Source of the DNA: an uncultured Acidobacteriota bacterium
GTDB taxonomy: Bacteria > Acidobacteriota > Thermoanaerobaculia > Gp7-AA8
Direction of reading: 5' to 3'
Length of the DNA stretch: 46,219 bases
Assembly (NCBI GenBank): GCA_937870635.1
Contig: CALMZP010000042.1
Coordinates: 1 to 46,219 of the forward strand
This document shows, in pieces, positions 23,971-31,980 of this stretch (its first letter is position 1; the number at the start of each line of letters is the position of its first letter). Below the pieces are notes generated by a model, which was given only the letters and a program-made list of their open reading frames with translations, was not told where the DNA came from and made no database searches. Position numbers and translations under genes: made by a program.

Positions 23971-24444
23971 TCAGACGCTGATCTGCCGATAACCGCTGCG
24001 GTAGTAAACGAGCGGTTTCCCTTCGCCGGTTTGTGCATCGACCACTTCGCCGATGAAGATCGAATGATCTCCGCCCGGCAGCTGCTCTTTGACACGGCAT
24101 TCGATCGTGCAGATCGCGCCTTCGATCAACGGCACGCCGGTCGATCCCCGTCTCACGTCCGTTCCCGTGAACTTGTCATCGGACTTCGATGCGAAGCGGC
24201 CGGAGATGTCTGCCTGGCTCTCTGCGAGGATACTCACGCCGAACGATTGCGCCGCGGCGATGGCGTCGTGCGATTTCACGTTCTTCTCGATGCAGACGAG
24301 AACGAGCGGCGGATTGAGTGAGAGCGACGCGAAGGAGGCGACAGTGAGCCCGTAGGGCCGCCCCTCGTGCTCGGTGGTCACGACGGTTACGCCGCTCGCG
24401 AAATGAGACATCGCCTGCTTGAACGCCGCATCGGTAATCGCCAT
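23971..24444 (-). CDS. Flavin reductase-domain protein
   Basis: 157 residues of the FMN-binding split-barrel flavin reductase family (HpaC/DIM6 type), which reduces FMN or FAD with NAD(P)H for partner monooxygenases. The pattern is MSHFASGVTVVTT, YGLTVASFASLSLNPPLVLVCI and FGVSIL, then GDHSIFIGEVV near the end. A TATACT hexamer (24461-24456) lies 11 bases before the ATG, inside the end of the upstream gene, suggesting an internal promoter. Its flavoprotein neighbour at 24464-25828 might use the reduced flavin, but that protein holds its own FAD. Confidence 0.88.
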   Translation of the reverse strand: MAITDAAFKQAMSHFASGVTVVTTEHEGRPYGLTVASFASLSLNPPLVLVCIEKNVKSHDAIAAAQSFGVSILAESQADISGRFASKSDDKFTGTDVRRGSTGVPLIEGAICTIECRVKEQLPGGDHSIFIGEVVDAQTGEGKPLVYYRSGYRQISV

Positions 24445-24463
24445 ATCGGTGGCGGAGTATATG

Positions 24464-25828
24464 TCACGGCTCAGCGAGGATCGCACGCGCCGCGGCGCGT
24501 GCGCTGGTGAGCGCGGCGTCGGCGAGAACTCCCTCGGCACCGACCCAGTCGCCGGCGAGATACAGGCCGCGGATCGGCGTCTGCGGCTGTGGCCGGTATG
24601 CCGAGGGCATCGTCACCGCGTTTGTCACTGCGAGCGAAGGAAGGAAGCGGCGGTGCCTCACCAGCTCTCTCCATCCGGGCTGCAGCTCATCGAGAAAAGC
24701 TTCGAGCTCTGCGAGATCGCGCTTCGCCTCGTCATCCAGCCGGATCGAGTCGCCGTCGTAATCGCGGCTGGTCATCTTCGAAGGTTTCGCACGGTATTTC
24801 GCGACGTGGATCAACGCGCCGCCCTGCGGAGTGAGCTGAGCCCATGCGGAGTGCACGGAGTAGTAGTAGGGCCGGTCGACGCTGATCGCGAAGATCTGCT
24901 TCGGATTCGGGAGACGGGAGAGCGCAACGTCGAGGCATGCCAGCGTCACCGGCTCGAGGGTGCGCCAGCAGCGGCTCACCTTCTCGTTGGAAAGGAGGCT
25001 CGCCGCGGTCGTGGGGTCGACGGCCAGCAGCACGGTGTCCGTCAGGACGCGCGCAGGGTTTCCTTCGACGTTCGCCTCGAGTGGGGGAAGGGCGGCTTCG
25101 ACCGTTTCGCTGCGCACCGTTTCCAGGCCTCCAAGCTCCAGCGCGGTCACGCGGCCGTTCGTCTCGACGCCGACGACCCGGGAGCTCGTCACGAAGTTCA
25201 CCCCTGCCGCAACGGCGGTGCTGTGCAGCGAATCGACGATCTTCTGCCAGCCCTCGTGCACGTAGACGACACCGAGCATGGCTCGCTTCAGCTGATCGAG
25301 CGCGACCGAAGCGCACTGCCGTTCGTCGGGCGAATACGTGACGACGCGACAAAGCGACATGAAGAACTCGCGGAGCCGCCGGTTCTCGATGTTGCGATCG
25401 GCCCACTCGCGAACGCTCATGAGCTCGAACGGCCGCGTGTTCAGCGTCGGCAGCCGCGCGAGCAGACGCACCGCCTCGAGCTTCCCGCGGAATGGCAGCA
25501 ACGACGAGCGGAGAATCGAAAAGGGCGTCACCGGCAGTTCGTGCTGGCGGCCTTCGAACATGACAGTGCCGCCGCGTTTCGGAACGCCGCCGCGGATGGG
25601 AATGCCGAGCTCGCGCAGCACGCGTGAGCCGGGACCGAACCTGTAGACGGCGTGAGGTCCGAGATTGAAACGAAAGCCGTGGCGGAGGTGAGTGACGGCG
25701 CGGCCGCCGAGGTGGCGGTTCTTCTCGAAGACGGTGACAGTGCGGCCGCCGCGCGCCAGATAGATCGCGGCCGTAAGCCCAGCGATGCCACCGCCAACCA
25801 CTGACACGTTCCGTGCCACCGCGCGCAT
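24464..25828 (-). CDS. FAD-dependent oxidoreductase, phytoene desaturase/amine oxidase-like
   Basis: 454 residues. The dinucleotide-binding motif VVGGGIAGLTAAIYLARGG and the following FEKNRHLGGRAVTH are typical of the CrtI / amine-oxidase superfamily. The C-terminal FAD motif is GLYLAGDWVGAEGVLADAALTSARAAA. In between are a substrate domain and ADRNIENRRLREFF. No carotenoid synthase or other crt gene is adjacent, so the substrate is unknown. It heads an operon with flavin reductase, esterase and moaA (gaps 19, 20 and 9 bases). Confidence 0.87.
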   Translation of the reverse strand: MRAVARNVSVVGGGIAGLTAAIYLARGGRTVTVFEKNRHLGGRAVTHLRHGFRFNLGPHAVYRFGPGSRVLRELGIPIRGGVPKRGGTVMFEGRQHELPVTPFSILRSSLLPFRGKLEAVRLLARLPTLNTRPFELMSVREWADRNIENRRLREFFMSLCRVVTYSPDERQCASVALDQLKRAMLGVVYVHEGWQKIVDSLHSTAVAAGVNFVTSSRVVGVETNGRVTALELGGLETVRSETVEAALPPLEANVEGNPARVLTDTVLLAVDPTTAASLLSNEKVSRCWRTLEPVTLACLDVALSRLPNPKQIFAISVDRPYYYSVHSAWAQLTPQGGALIHVAKYRAKPSKMTSRDYDGDSIRLDDEAKRDLAELEAFLDELQPGWRELVRHRRFLPSLAVTNAVTMPSAYRPQPQTPIRGLYLAGDWVGAEGVLADAALTSARAAARAILAEP

Positions 25829-25844
25829 CGTACCGCACCTGACT

Positions 25845-25906
25845 ATTTTGGATTTTGGATTTTGGATTTTGGATTAGGGACAAATCCAAAATCCAAAATC
25901 CAAAAT
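25845..25906. repeat. Inverted heptamer arrays ATTTTGG / CCAAAAT forming a hairpin
   Basis: Four ATTTTGG units (25845-25872, plus ATT) face three CCAAAAT units (25886-25906), separated by about six bases (AGGGAC). The arms are perfect complements for 24 bases, so this is a strong AT-rich hairpin between two minus-strand genes. It may block or terminate transcription. It is a third heptamer family with the same inverted layout. Confidence 0.95.
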
Positions 25907-25924
25907 CGATTACTGCCGCGTCCG

Positions 25925-27796
25925 CTAGGCTGGGGTCGCGCGCGCGCCGCTTTCCACCAGGCCGTCGAAGACCTGCAGGGCGAGATCGACACGGCCCAGC
26001 GGGGCGGAGACCTGCACGCCGGCCACTTCGCCACGAACCCGGGCGAGAGTTTCGCGCGCGATGGACACGCCTTCGCGCAAGCCGAACTCCTTGCCCTTCT
26101 CGCTCGCGACGCGCATCCGTTCCATCACGTCGTCCGGCACAGAAACACCGGGCACTTCGTTGTTCATGAATTGCGCATTCCGGTAGGAGAGCAGCGGCCA
26201 GATTCCGGCGACGACCGGAAGCTTCATCTGTTCGATCCGGCGAAGGAACGTCTCCAGTTGTCTCGCGTCGAAAACCGGCTGCGTGATCGCGTATTCAGCA
26301 CCGGCCTTCACCTTCCATTCGAGACGGCGGAGCTCGTACTCGAGGTCGAGATGGCCCGGATTGACGCCGACGCCGATCGTAAACTTCGTCGGTTCGCCGA
26401 AGGGGTTGCCGCCGAGATCGAGGCCTCGATTCATTAGGCTGACCATGTTGGTGAGGCCGATCGAATCGATGTCGAACACCGCCGTCGCTTCCGGATACGG
26501 TCCCATCTTCGGGGGATCGCCGGTGATGAGCAGCAGATTGCGCAGGCCCAGAGCGGCGCACCCGAGCAGGTCGGAGTGCATGCCGAGGAGATTGCGATCG
26601 CGGCAGCAGTAGTGGAGGACCGTCTCGATTCCGACGCGCTGCTGCAGGAGGATCGCGACGGCGATCGCCCCCATTCTGTTCTGCGCGCGCGGACCGTCCG
26701 GGACATTGACGGCATCGACGCCGGCGGCCTTGATCGACTTGACCGATTCCACCATCGCGTCCGGGTTCGGCCCCTTCGGCGGGGTGATCTCGATCGTCGT
26801 GACGAATTCGCCTTTCGCAATCTTGCTTCCCCAGTGCGAGCGTTCAGGCAGCGGGATGGGGTCGGTGCCCTTCTTCTGCTCTTCGGCGCCGTTGCGCTCG
26901 ACGACCACGAAACTGCGGCGCGGAGAGAGAGGCCGCACGGCATCGGCCATCACTTTGATGTGCTCCGGCGTCGTTCCGCAGCATCCACCGAGAAACTTAA
27001 CGCCCTTGTGAATCAGCCGTTTCGCGTACTTGGCCATGTAATCCGGTGAGGCCATGTACATCTGCCGTCCGTTGACCTCGCGCGGAAGACCCGCGTTGGG
27101 CTGACAGGAGATCTTTCGGGCGGTGACCGAGGCAATCTCCTCGACCGCGTCGAGCATCACGTCCGGACCTACGGAGCAATTCAAGCCGATGACGTCGGCG
27201 CCTGCGGCGTCGAGACGTTTGGCAATGTCCCGCGCGCGATCGCCGTACGTCGTGCGCATGTCCACGCCGACGGTCATCTGCGCGATGATCGGCAGGCTGC
27301 AGACATCGCGGATGGCGAGAATGCCCTGCTCGATCTCCGACACGTTGGACATCGTCTCGAGCACGAACAGATCGACTCCGCCGTCGCGCAGCGCCTCGGC
27401 CTGCTCGCGGAAGAACGCGCGCGCCTCTTCGAGCGACGTCGGCCCGTACGGCTCGATCCTGATTCCGAGCGGCCCGATTGCACCCGCCACGTAAACGGAA
27501 TCGCCCGCCGCCTGGCGCGCGACCTTCGCTCCCTGAAGGTTGATCTCGCGCAACTCGTCTTCGATTCCGAAGCTGTGGAGCTTCAGCCGGTTGGCGCCGT
27601 ATGTATTGGTCTCGATGATCTCCGCGCCGGCGCGCACATACTGGCGGTGCACTTCCAGGACGATCTCCGGGCCGCGGACATTGAGCTCGTCATAACACTT
27701 GTTGATGAACACGCCCTTCGAATAGAGCATCGTGCCCATCGCCCCGTCGAAGAGGTAGACGTGCTCGTCCGCGATCGCCTGAATGAAATCCTGCAT
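25925..27796 (-). CDS. Bifunctional homocysteine S-methyltransferase / methylenetetrahydrofolate reductase
   Basis: 623 residues, like B. subtilis YitJ (612). Residues 1-300 are the zinc-dependent homocysteine methyltransferase, with Cys207 in GLNCSVG and Cys272/273 in GGCCGTTP. Residues of about 330-600 are the MetF-type TIM barrel that makes 5-methyl-THF: FVTTIEITPPKGPNP, VPDGPRAQNRMG, LLLITGDPPKMG and AEYAITQPVFD. Together they would make methionine from homocysteine. No cobalamin-binding domain is present. A SAM-II riboswitch and terminator immediately upstream imply repression by S-adenosylmethionine. The ATG at 27796 follows AGGA. Confidence 0.95.
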   Translation of the reverse strand: MQDFIQAIADEHVYLFDGAMGTMLYSKGVFINKCYDELNVRGPEIVLEVHRQYVRAGAEIIETNTYGANRLKLHSFGIEDELREINLQGAKVARQAAGDSVYVAGAIGPLGIRIEPYGPTSLEEARAFFREQAEALRDGGVDLFVLETMSNVSEIEQGILAIRDVCSLPIIAQMTVGVDMRTTYGDRARDIAKRLDAAGADVIGLNCSVGPDVMLDAVEEIASVTARKISCQPNAGLPREVNGRQMYMASPDYMAKYAKRLIHKGVKFLGGCCGTTPEHIKVMADAVRPLSPRRSFVVVERNGAEEQKKGTDPIPLPERSHWGSKIAKGEFVTTIEITPPKGPNPDAMVESVKSIKAAGVDAVNVPDGPRAQNRMGAIAVAILLQQRVGIETVLHYCCRDRNLLGMHSDLLGCAALGLRNLLLITGDPPKMGPYPEATAVFDIDSIGLTNMVSLMNRGLDLGGNPFGEPTKFTIGVGVNPGHLDLEYELRRLEWKVKAGAEYAITQPVFDARQLETFLRRIEQMKLPVVAGIWPLLSYRNAQFMNNEVPGVSVPDDVMERMRVASEKGKEFGLREGVSIARETLARVRGEVAGVQVSAPLGRVDLALQVFDGLVESGARATPA

Positions 27797-27807
27797 GGTC
27801 TGTCCTG

Positions 27808-27840
27808 AAAAACAAAAAGCCCCACGACGGATCGTGGGGC
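27808..27840 (-). terminator. Intrinsic terminator in the methionine-gene leader
   Basis: The minus strand forms a 9-bp stem, GCCCCACGA with TCGTGGGGC, and a 4-base loop, followed by TTTTTGTTTTT. The U-tract ends only 11 bases before the start codon, next to the AGGA ribosome site. As it lies between the aptamer and the gene, it is probably the expression platform of the riboswitch. Confidence 0.88.
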
Positions 27841-27869
27841 CGAGTCGAAGTCGAAACGTTCTACCGGTG

Positions 27870-27928
27870 GCAATTTAGCTTTTTTTAGGCTGGTTGCAAG
27901 CGGCCCCAAATCAGTCCAGCGTGGGGCC
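27870..27928 (-). ncRNA. SAM-II riboswitch aptamer
   Basis: On the minus strand GCTGG (27920-27916) pairs with CCAGC (27893-27889) as P1. Between them lies CTGATTT and then CTTGCAA, and after them AGCTAAA (27880-27874). That order, with the GATTT loop able to pair with the downstream AGCTAAA as an H-type pseudoknot, is the SAM-II (metA) consensus. The poly-A connector CTAAAAAA is also typical. Upstream GGCCCCACG (27928-27920) could pair either with the aptamer's TGGGGCC or with the terminator 3' arm. Confidence 0.85.
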
Positions 27929-27953
27929 AATGTAGGCTCCGGCCCCGCGGAAG

Positions 27954-30107
27954 TCAATCGCCGAAGAGGCGGCGCATCCGCTCGAAGAAGCCCTCCACGT
28001 TCTGCCTGTTGCGGTCGACGTCGTTGGCCCAGCGGCGGAACTTGTCGAAGGTGATGGCAGCCGGCTCGTCGAAGTTCTCGGAGTCGAAGAGCACCTTACG
28101 GACGATGCGCCCGATGATCCCGCGAGGACACGTCCGCGTTGGCGCCGTGCCTTCGAGAAAGACATCGCGGACGGGCCCCGGACAGCCCTCCGCCCACACC
28201 ATCCCCGTCTCCGGGTCGATGTTCCGGAAGACGATGTCCGCGGGCGCCTCGGGCTCCTTCTTCGAGTGAGGAATCGACGACATGTAGTTCCCCCACACCG
28301 GAATCGCGGCCTCCGCCGAGGAGAGGCGCAGAGGAGAGCCTCTGTCGAATCCGACCCAGACCGTGGTGACCATGTCCGCCGTGTAGCCGACAAACCAGGC
28401 GTCGCGGTAATCGTTGGTGGTCCCGGTTTTTCCCGCGACGTAATTGAGACCGTAGCGCTTGAGGCGCGAGGCGGTGCCGCGGCGGACGACGCCTCGCAGG
28501 AGGGAGTGCATCACGTACGCGGGAGCAGCGTCGCAGACGCGCTTCTCGTCTCTTTTACTGGCGAACAGCACCTTGCCTTCGCGCCCGCGGATGGAAGTCA
28601 GAAGAAATGGTTCCACCCGGATGCCGAGGTTCGGAAAGGCTGTGTAGGCCGCCGTGAGCTCCCGGACCGTCACATCGGCTACTCCGAGTGGCAGCGCCGG
28701 GATCGGCTCGAGCCTCTTCGCAAACTCGAATTTTTCGGTGGTCCTCACCACTCGCCGCAGTCCGATCTCCTGCGTCAGACGAACCGTCGGGACGTTGAGC
28801 GATTTCTCGAATGCTTCGCGGAGCGTGACGCGGCCGCGGAACTTCTCGTCGTAGTTCTGCGGCTCCCATACTTCGTCGTTACCGAGGCGGACCTGGACCG
28901 GTGAGTCGAGCAGCAGCGTTGCGGTGGTTGCGCGTTTGGACGCGATCGCCGAAAGGTATGCGAACGTCTTGAACGCAGATCCGGGCTGCCGGCGCATGTT
29001 GGTCGTGCGATCGAACGCCGAACGGCGGTAATTCGAGCCACCCACGAGTGCCCGGATACCGCCGTTGCGCGGGTCGACCGACAGAACGGCGACCTGCAGC
29101 GGATCGGCCTGACGCCGGATCCACGAATACCGCGCCTCGAGTGACTGCGCACCATTGCGGGCGGCGCGTTCGGCGGCGCGCTGAGCGTCGGGATCGATCT
29201 CGCAGAGGATGGTCAGCCCACCCTCCACAATCCGCCGGAGGCCGATCTCCCTGACGATCTCCGAGCGGAGCGCCCGCATGTAGTAGGGATACGGCTGGGC
29301 GGGAACGGAACCTCCCTTGAACTCGATCGCGCGTGCGGCTGCTGCGCGCGCCTCATCCGCGGTCAGCCATCCTCGATCCTCCATGACCCTGAGAATGGCG
29401 TTCCGTCGCGCTCGCGCCAGGTCCGGACGCTTCTGAGGGTTGTCGCGATTGGGGGCCCGGACGATGCTGGCCAGAAGCGCCGCTTCGTCGGCGCGGAGCC
29501 GGGACGGCGTCTTGTCGAAGTAGATCCTCGACGCCTCGTCGATCCCGAGAATCGGCCTGCCGTCGTGATGCCCGAGGTAGACGTCGCTCAGGTAAAGCTC
29601 GAGGATCTCGTCCTTCGACAGCCTCGCATCGAGGACGACGGCGAGCATCGCCTCCACGATCTTGCGGCTCCATTTCCGTTCCTGAGAGAGGTAGCGCGTT
29701 TTGATGATCTGCTGATTGATGGTGCTGCCGCCCTGGGTGATCCCCCCGGCACGAACATTCCGAAACAGCGCTCTGGCGATTCCGATCGGGTCCACCCCGA
29801 GATGCGAACGGAACCGGACATCCTCGGCCGCCAGGAAGGCGTTGGGGATGTGCGGCGGGAGGGTCTCGATGGTGACCGGCGGGGTCATCCCCCAGCCGAC
29901 GCCGTAGACGCGCATGACTTCCCGCCCTTCCCGCCCCGCCGCGGAGCGGATGATCGTTGGCTCGGCCCAGCGCCGGTCCACCAGCTCGCGCGAGATCCGG
30001 CGGTTGAGCAGAAAGAGGTAAACGGAGAAGGTCTGGATCGCCGCGAAGATGATCACGGCGATGACAGCAGTCCATGGAGGCAGTCTTACACGTGACAATC
30101 GCGACAT
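27954..30107 (-). CDS. Class A penicillin-binding protein (transglycosylase/transpeptidase)
   Basis: 717 residues with one N-terminal membrane helix (residues 12-34). The GT51 domain has AEDVRFRSHLGVDP (catalytic Glu95) and TQGGSTINQQIIK. The transpeptidase has the S-x-x-K box SAFK (Ser377), S-L-N at 436-438 and KTGT at 560-563. It polymerises and crosslinks peptidoglycan in the periplasm, like PBP1a or PBP1b. It reads toward the methionine gene but is separated from it by the riboswitch leader. It diverges from the H1-like gene. Confidence 0.96.
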   Translation of the reverse strand: MSRLSRVRLPPWTAVIAVIIFAAIQTFSVYLFLLNRRISRELVDRRWAEPTIIRSAAGREGREVMRVYGVGWGMTPPVTIETLPPHIPNAFLAAEDVRFRSHLGVDPIGIARALFRNVRAGGITQGGSTINQQIIKTRYLSQERKWSRKIVEAMLAVVLDARLSKDEILELYLSDVYLGHHDGRPILGIDEASRIYFDKTPSRLRADEAALLASIVRAPNRDNPQKRPDLARARRNAILRVMEDRGWLTADEARAAAARAIEFKGGSVPAQPYPYYMRALRSEIVREIGLRRIVEGGLTILCEIDPDAQRAAERAARNGAQSLEARYSWIRRQADPLQVAVLSVDPRNGGIRALVGGSNYRRSAFDRTTNMRRQPGSAFKTFAYLSAIASKRATTATLLLDSPVQVRLGNDEVWEPQNYDEKFRGRVTLREAFEKSLNVPTVRLTQEIGLRRVVRTTEKFEFAKRLEPIPALPLGVADVTVRELTAAYTAFPNLGIRVEPFLLTSIRGREGKVLFASKRDEKRVCDAAPAYVMHSLLRGVVRRGTASRLKRYGLNYVAGKTGTTNDYRDAWFVGYTADMVTTVWVGFDRGSPLRLSSAEAAIPVWGNYMSSIPHSKKEPEAPADIVFRNIDPETGMVWAEGCPGPVRDVFLEGTAPTRTCPRGIIGRIVRKVLFDSENFDEPAAITFDKFRRWANDVDRNRQNVEGFFERMRRLFGD

Positions 30108-30208
30108 GTTCGTCTACAGTTTTCGCTGCAACCACATTGCCACGCAGCAAACGCTCTGCATTCAAGTAACGGCTCCCCGACCGAACTTCGAAAAAGGAGA
30201 TACCACCC

Positions 30209-30706
30209 ATGGCTGCATCGAAGAAGCGTTCTTCGAAGAAATCGTCGAAGAAATCCTCGAAAAAGGGCGGCGCGCGTCGAGCGTCTGCCAGCAAGAAGTC
30301 ATCCGCGAAGCGTCGCGGTGGTGCAAAGAAAGCCGGCGCGAAGAAGGGCGCTGTCAAGCGCGCCGTCAAGCGCCGCGTGGCCTCGGCCAAGCGCAGCGTG
30401 AAGCGCCGCGTGACATCGGCCCGCAAGTCTGCCGCCGGCAAGAAGGGCGGCAACGCGACCGCGCGTCGCGGCCCCGCCAAGAAGGCTGCGCGCCGCAGGA
30501 AGATCGCCGTCGCCGCCGCAACCGGTGCGGCAGCCGCCGGCGCCGGCGCAGCAGTTGCCGCCCGCAACACGGGCGTCATCAGCCGCGTCGTCGAGACGGT
30601 CAAGGATCGGGCGACCTCGCTCGGTTCGACGGTCGGCTCGTACCTCCCCGGCTCCTCGTCGTCCAACCGCGACGATGAAGGCGGCGGCGGAACCAGCGGG
30701 TTCTGA
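30209..30706 (+). CDS. Histone H1-like lysine/alanine-rich protein with hydrophobic segment
   Basis: 165 residues. The first ~96 are a Lys/Arg/Ser/Ala tail with KKSS, AKRR and VKRR repeats, as in bacterial H1-like nucleoid proteins (for example Hc1/Hc2). Then comes a 20-residue Ala/Gly/Val stretch (IAVAAATGAAAAGAGAAVAA) and a short Ser/Gly acidic tail (SSSSNRDDEGGGGTSGF). The hydrophobic stretch might cross a membrane or be a flexible helix. It has a good AAAGGAG nine bases before ATG. Low-complexity composition makes homology weak, but Lys-rich DNA binding is likely. Confidence 0.75.
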   Translation: MAASKKRSSKKSSKKSSKKGGARRASASKKSSAKRRGGAKKAGAKKGAVKRAVKRRVASAKRSVKRRVTSARKSAAGKKGGNATARRGPAKKAARRRKIAVAAATGAAAAGAGAAVAARNTGVISRVVETVKDRATSLGSTVGSYLPGSSSSNRDDEGGGGTSGF

Positions 30707-30763
30707 TTCCGGCATTCGGCGAGCGAAGCGAAGGACCTCGAGGCGCCTCGGGGCTCCTTCGCG

Positions 30764-30886
30764 CCACGTCATCCTGAGGCGCGTAGACGCCGAAGGACCT
30801 CAAAATGCGATTCACGTAGTTTGAGGCCCTTCGCCGTCTTTGCGGCTCAGGGTGACGTGGTGGAGCGCGGGCGACCTCGCCCGCGG
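30764..30886. repeat. Palindromic element family A copy 2, plus module C
   Basis: Starts CCACGTCATCCTGAGGCGCG and ends GGCTCAGGGTGACGTGG, like the copy at 2374-2460. An adjacent palindrome around 30722-30763 (GCGAAGCGAAGGACCTCG with GGGCTCCTTCGCGCC) precedes it. At 30863-30885 module C (GCGGGCGACCTCGCCCGC) follows. There is no gene here. Confidence 0.87.
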
Positions 30887-30909
30887 CATGTTTCGGCCGG
30901 GTACTTCGG

Positions 30910-30930
30910 TTGACGGTTAACGGCTGACGT
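30910..30930. repeat. Degenerate TTAACGG heptamers, 3 units
   Basis: TTGACGG, TTAACGG, CTGACGT follow one another directly after the family A element, repeating the association seen at 2374-2570. The units look like decayed copies. The stop of the next minus-strand gene is adjacent. Confidence 0.6.
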
Positions 30931-31980
30931 CTACCCCGCGCTTTCCTGGAAGGCCCGGCGGATCCGCCGCGAGAAATACTTCGAAGGCAGGCCGTCGCGG
31001 CCCCACTTTCCGTACTGGCGCGCTTTCTTGAAAGCGTCGAGCGCCTGGGTGCGGTACTGCTCGTCCGCTTCGAAGGCGTACTGCGAGTACTGCGACGCGC
31101 CGAGGAAGGCCCAGATCCACGCGTTGGTGGGCATGTCCCGCGCGAGACGGGAGAACTGCGATGCAGCCTCGTCAAAATCTCCGCGGAAATAGCTCTCCAG
31201 CGCGACGCGCACACGGCGGCTCGAATCGGCGAGCACCGTTGCCGTTGCAGCGTTCGGCCGTGTCGCGGCGATCGTCGGCTGAGGCGCCACCGCTGAATCG
31301 GCGATGAGCGCGGCGTTGTCCGCCATGGCGATCACGGCATTCAGATCGTCGTTCGACTTGGCCGTGGCGAATCTCGTATTGGCATCGGTGAATTGCTGCA
31401 GCGCGCGCTGATACTGCTGGGTGCCGGACGCATCGCGGTCCTGCGCTGCCTGCAGACGGGCGCGTGCCTGCTGGACCGCCCCCTGAGCGCGGCCTCTGAG
31501 GGCCGGGTCGATCACCGGGCCCGTGGGCTGAGGTACAGGAGCAACCGGTTGCGGGACGGGAGTTGGAGGGCGAACGGGCTGCGGTTCGGGCACCGGCGGT
31601 GCTGAAGCGCTCGCCTGCTCTGCGCGCGTCTTTGCCATCTGGATGAGCATGTCGATGGAACCGAGGTTTTCGGGTCCGGGACCGGTGGTCTTCTCGAGAT
31701 CGGCAATGGCCTGTTCGTACCTGCCGAGGTTGAGGTTCGCGGCGCCGCGGTAGTAGTACGGGTGGTAGTTGATGAAGATCGCACCGTACGTCCGCGCTTT
31801 GTTGTTCTCATTGGGGTTGCCGGCGATGGCCTTGGTCATGCGATCCGCGGCCGTCTTCCAGTCTCCCTTACGGACCGCGGTGAGACCGGCTTCGTAGTCG
31901 TCGTACCACGACGCCTCTGCAACACCGGCCGTCATGGCGACGGCCACCATCAGCACGACTGCGATTCTCGTGACTCTCAT
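30931..31980 (-). CDS. Secreted TPR-containing protein of the kinase cluster
   Basis: 349 residues with a signal peptide (RIAVVLMVAVAMTAGVAEA). The N-terminal region has TPR-like units (YDDYEAGLTAVRKGDWKTAADRM, YYRGAANLNLGRYEQAIADL), then a long Pro/Val/Gln linker, then a helical segment (QQARARLQAAQDRDASG) and a second TPR-like region near the C-terminus (ESYFRGDFDEAASQFSRLAR). Its ATG overlaps the kinase stop by four bases (31977-31980), so it is translationally coupled and probably a periplasmic partner of the PEGA kinase. I cannot name the ligand. Confidence 0.72.
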   Translation of the reverse strand: MRVTRIAVVLMVAVAMTAGVAEASWYDDYEAGLTAVRKGDWKTAADRMTKAIAGNPNENNKARTYGAIFINYHPYYYRGAANLNLGRYEQAIADLEKTTGPGPENLGSIDMLIQMAKTRAEQASASAPPVPEPQPVRPPTPVPQPVAPVPQPTGPVIDPALRGRAQGAVQQARARLQAAQDRDASGTQQYQRALQQFTDANTRFATAKSNDDLNAVIAMADNAALIADSAVAPQPTIAATRPNAATATVLADSSRRVRVALESYFRGDFDEAASQFSRLARDMPTNAWIWAFLGASQYSQYAFEADEQYRTQALDAFKKARQYGKWGRDGLPSKYFSRRIRRAFQESAG

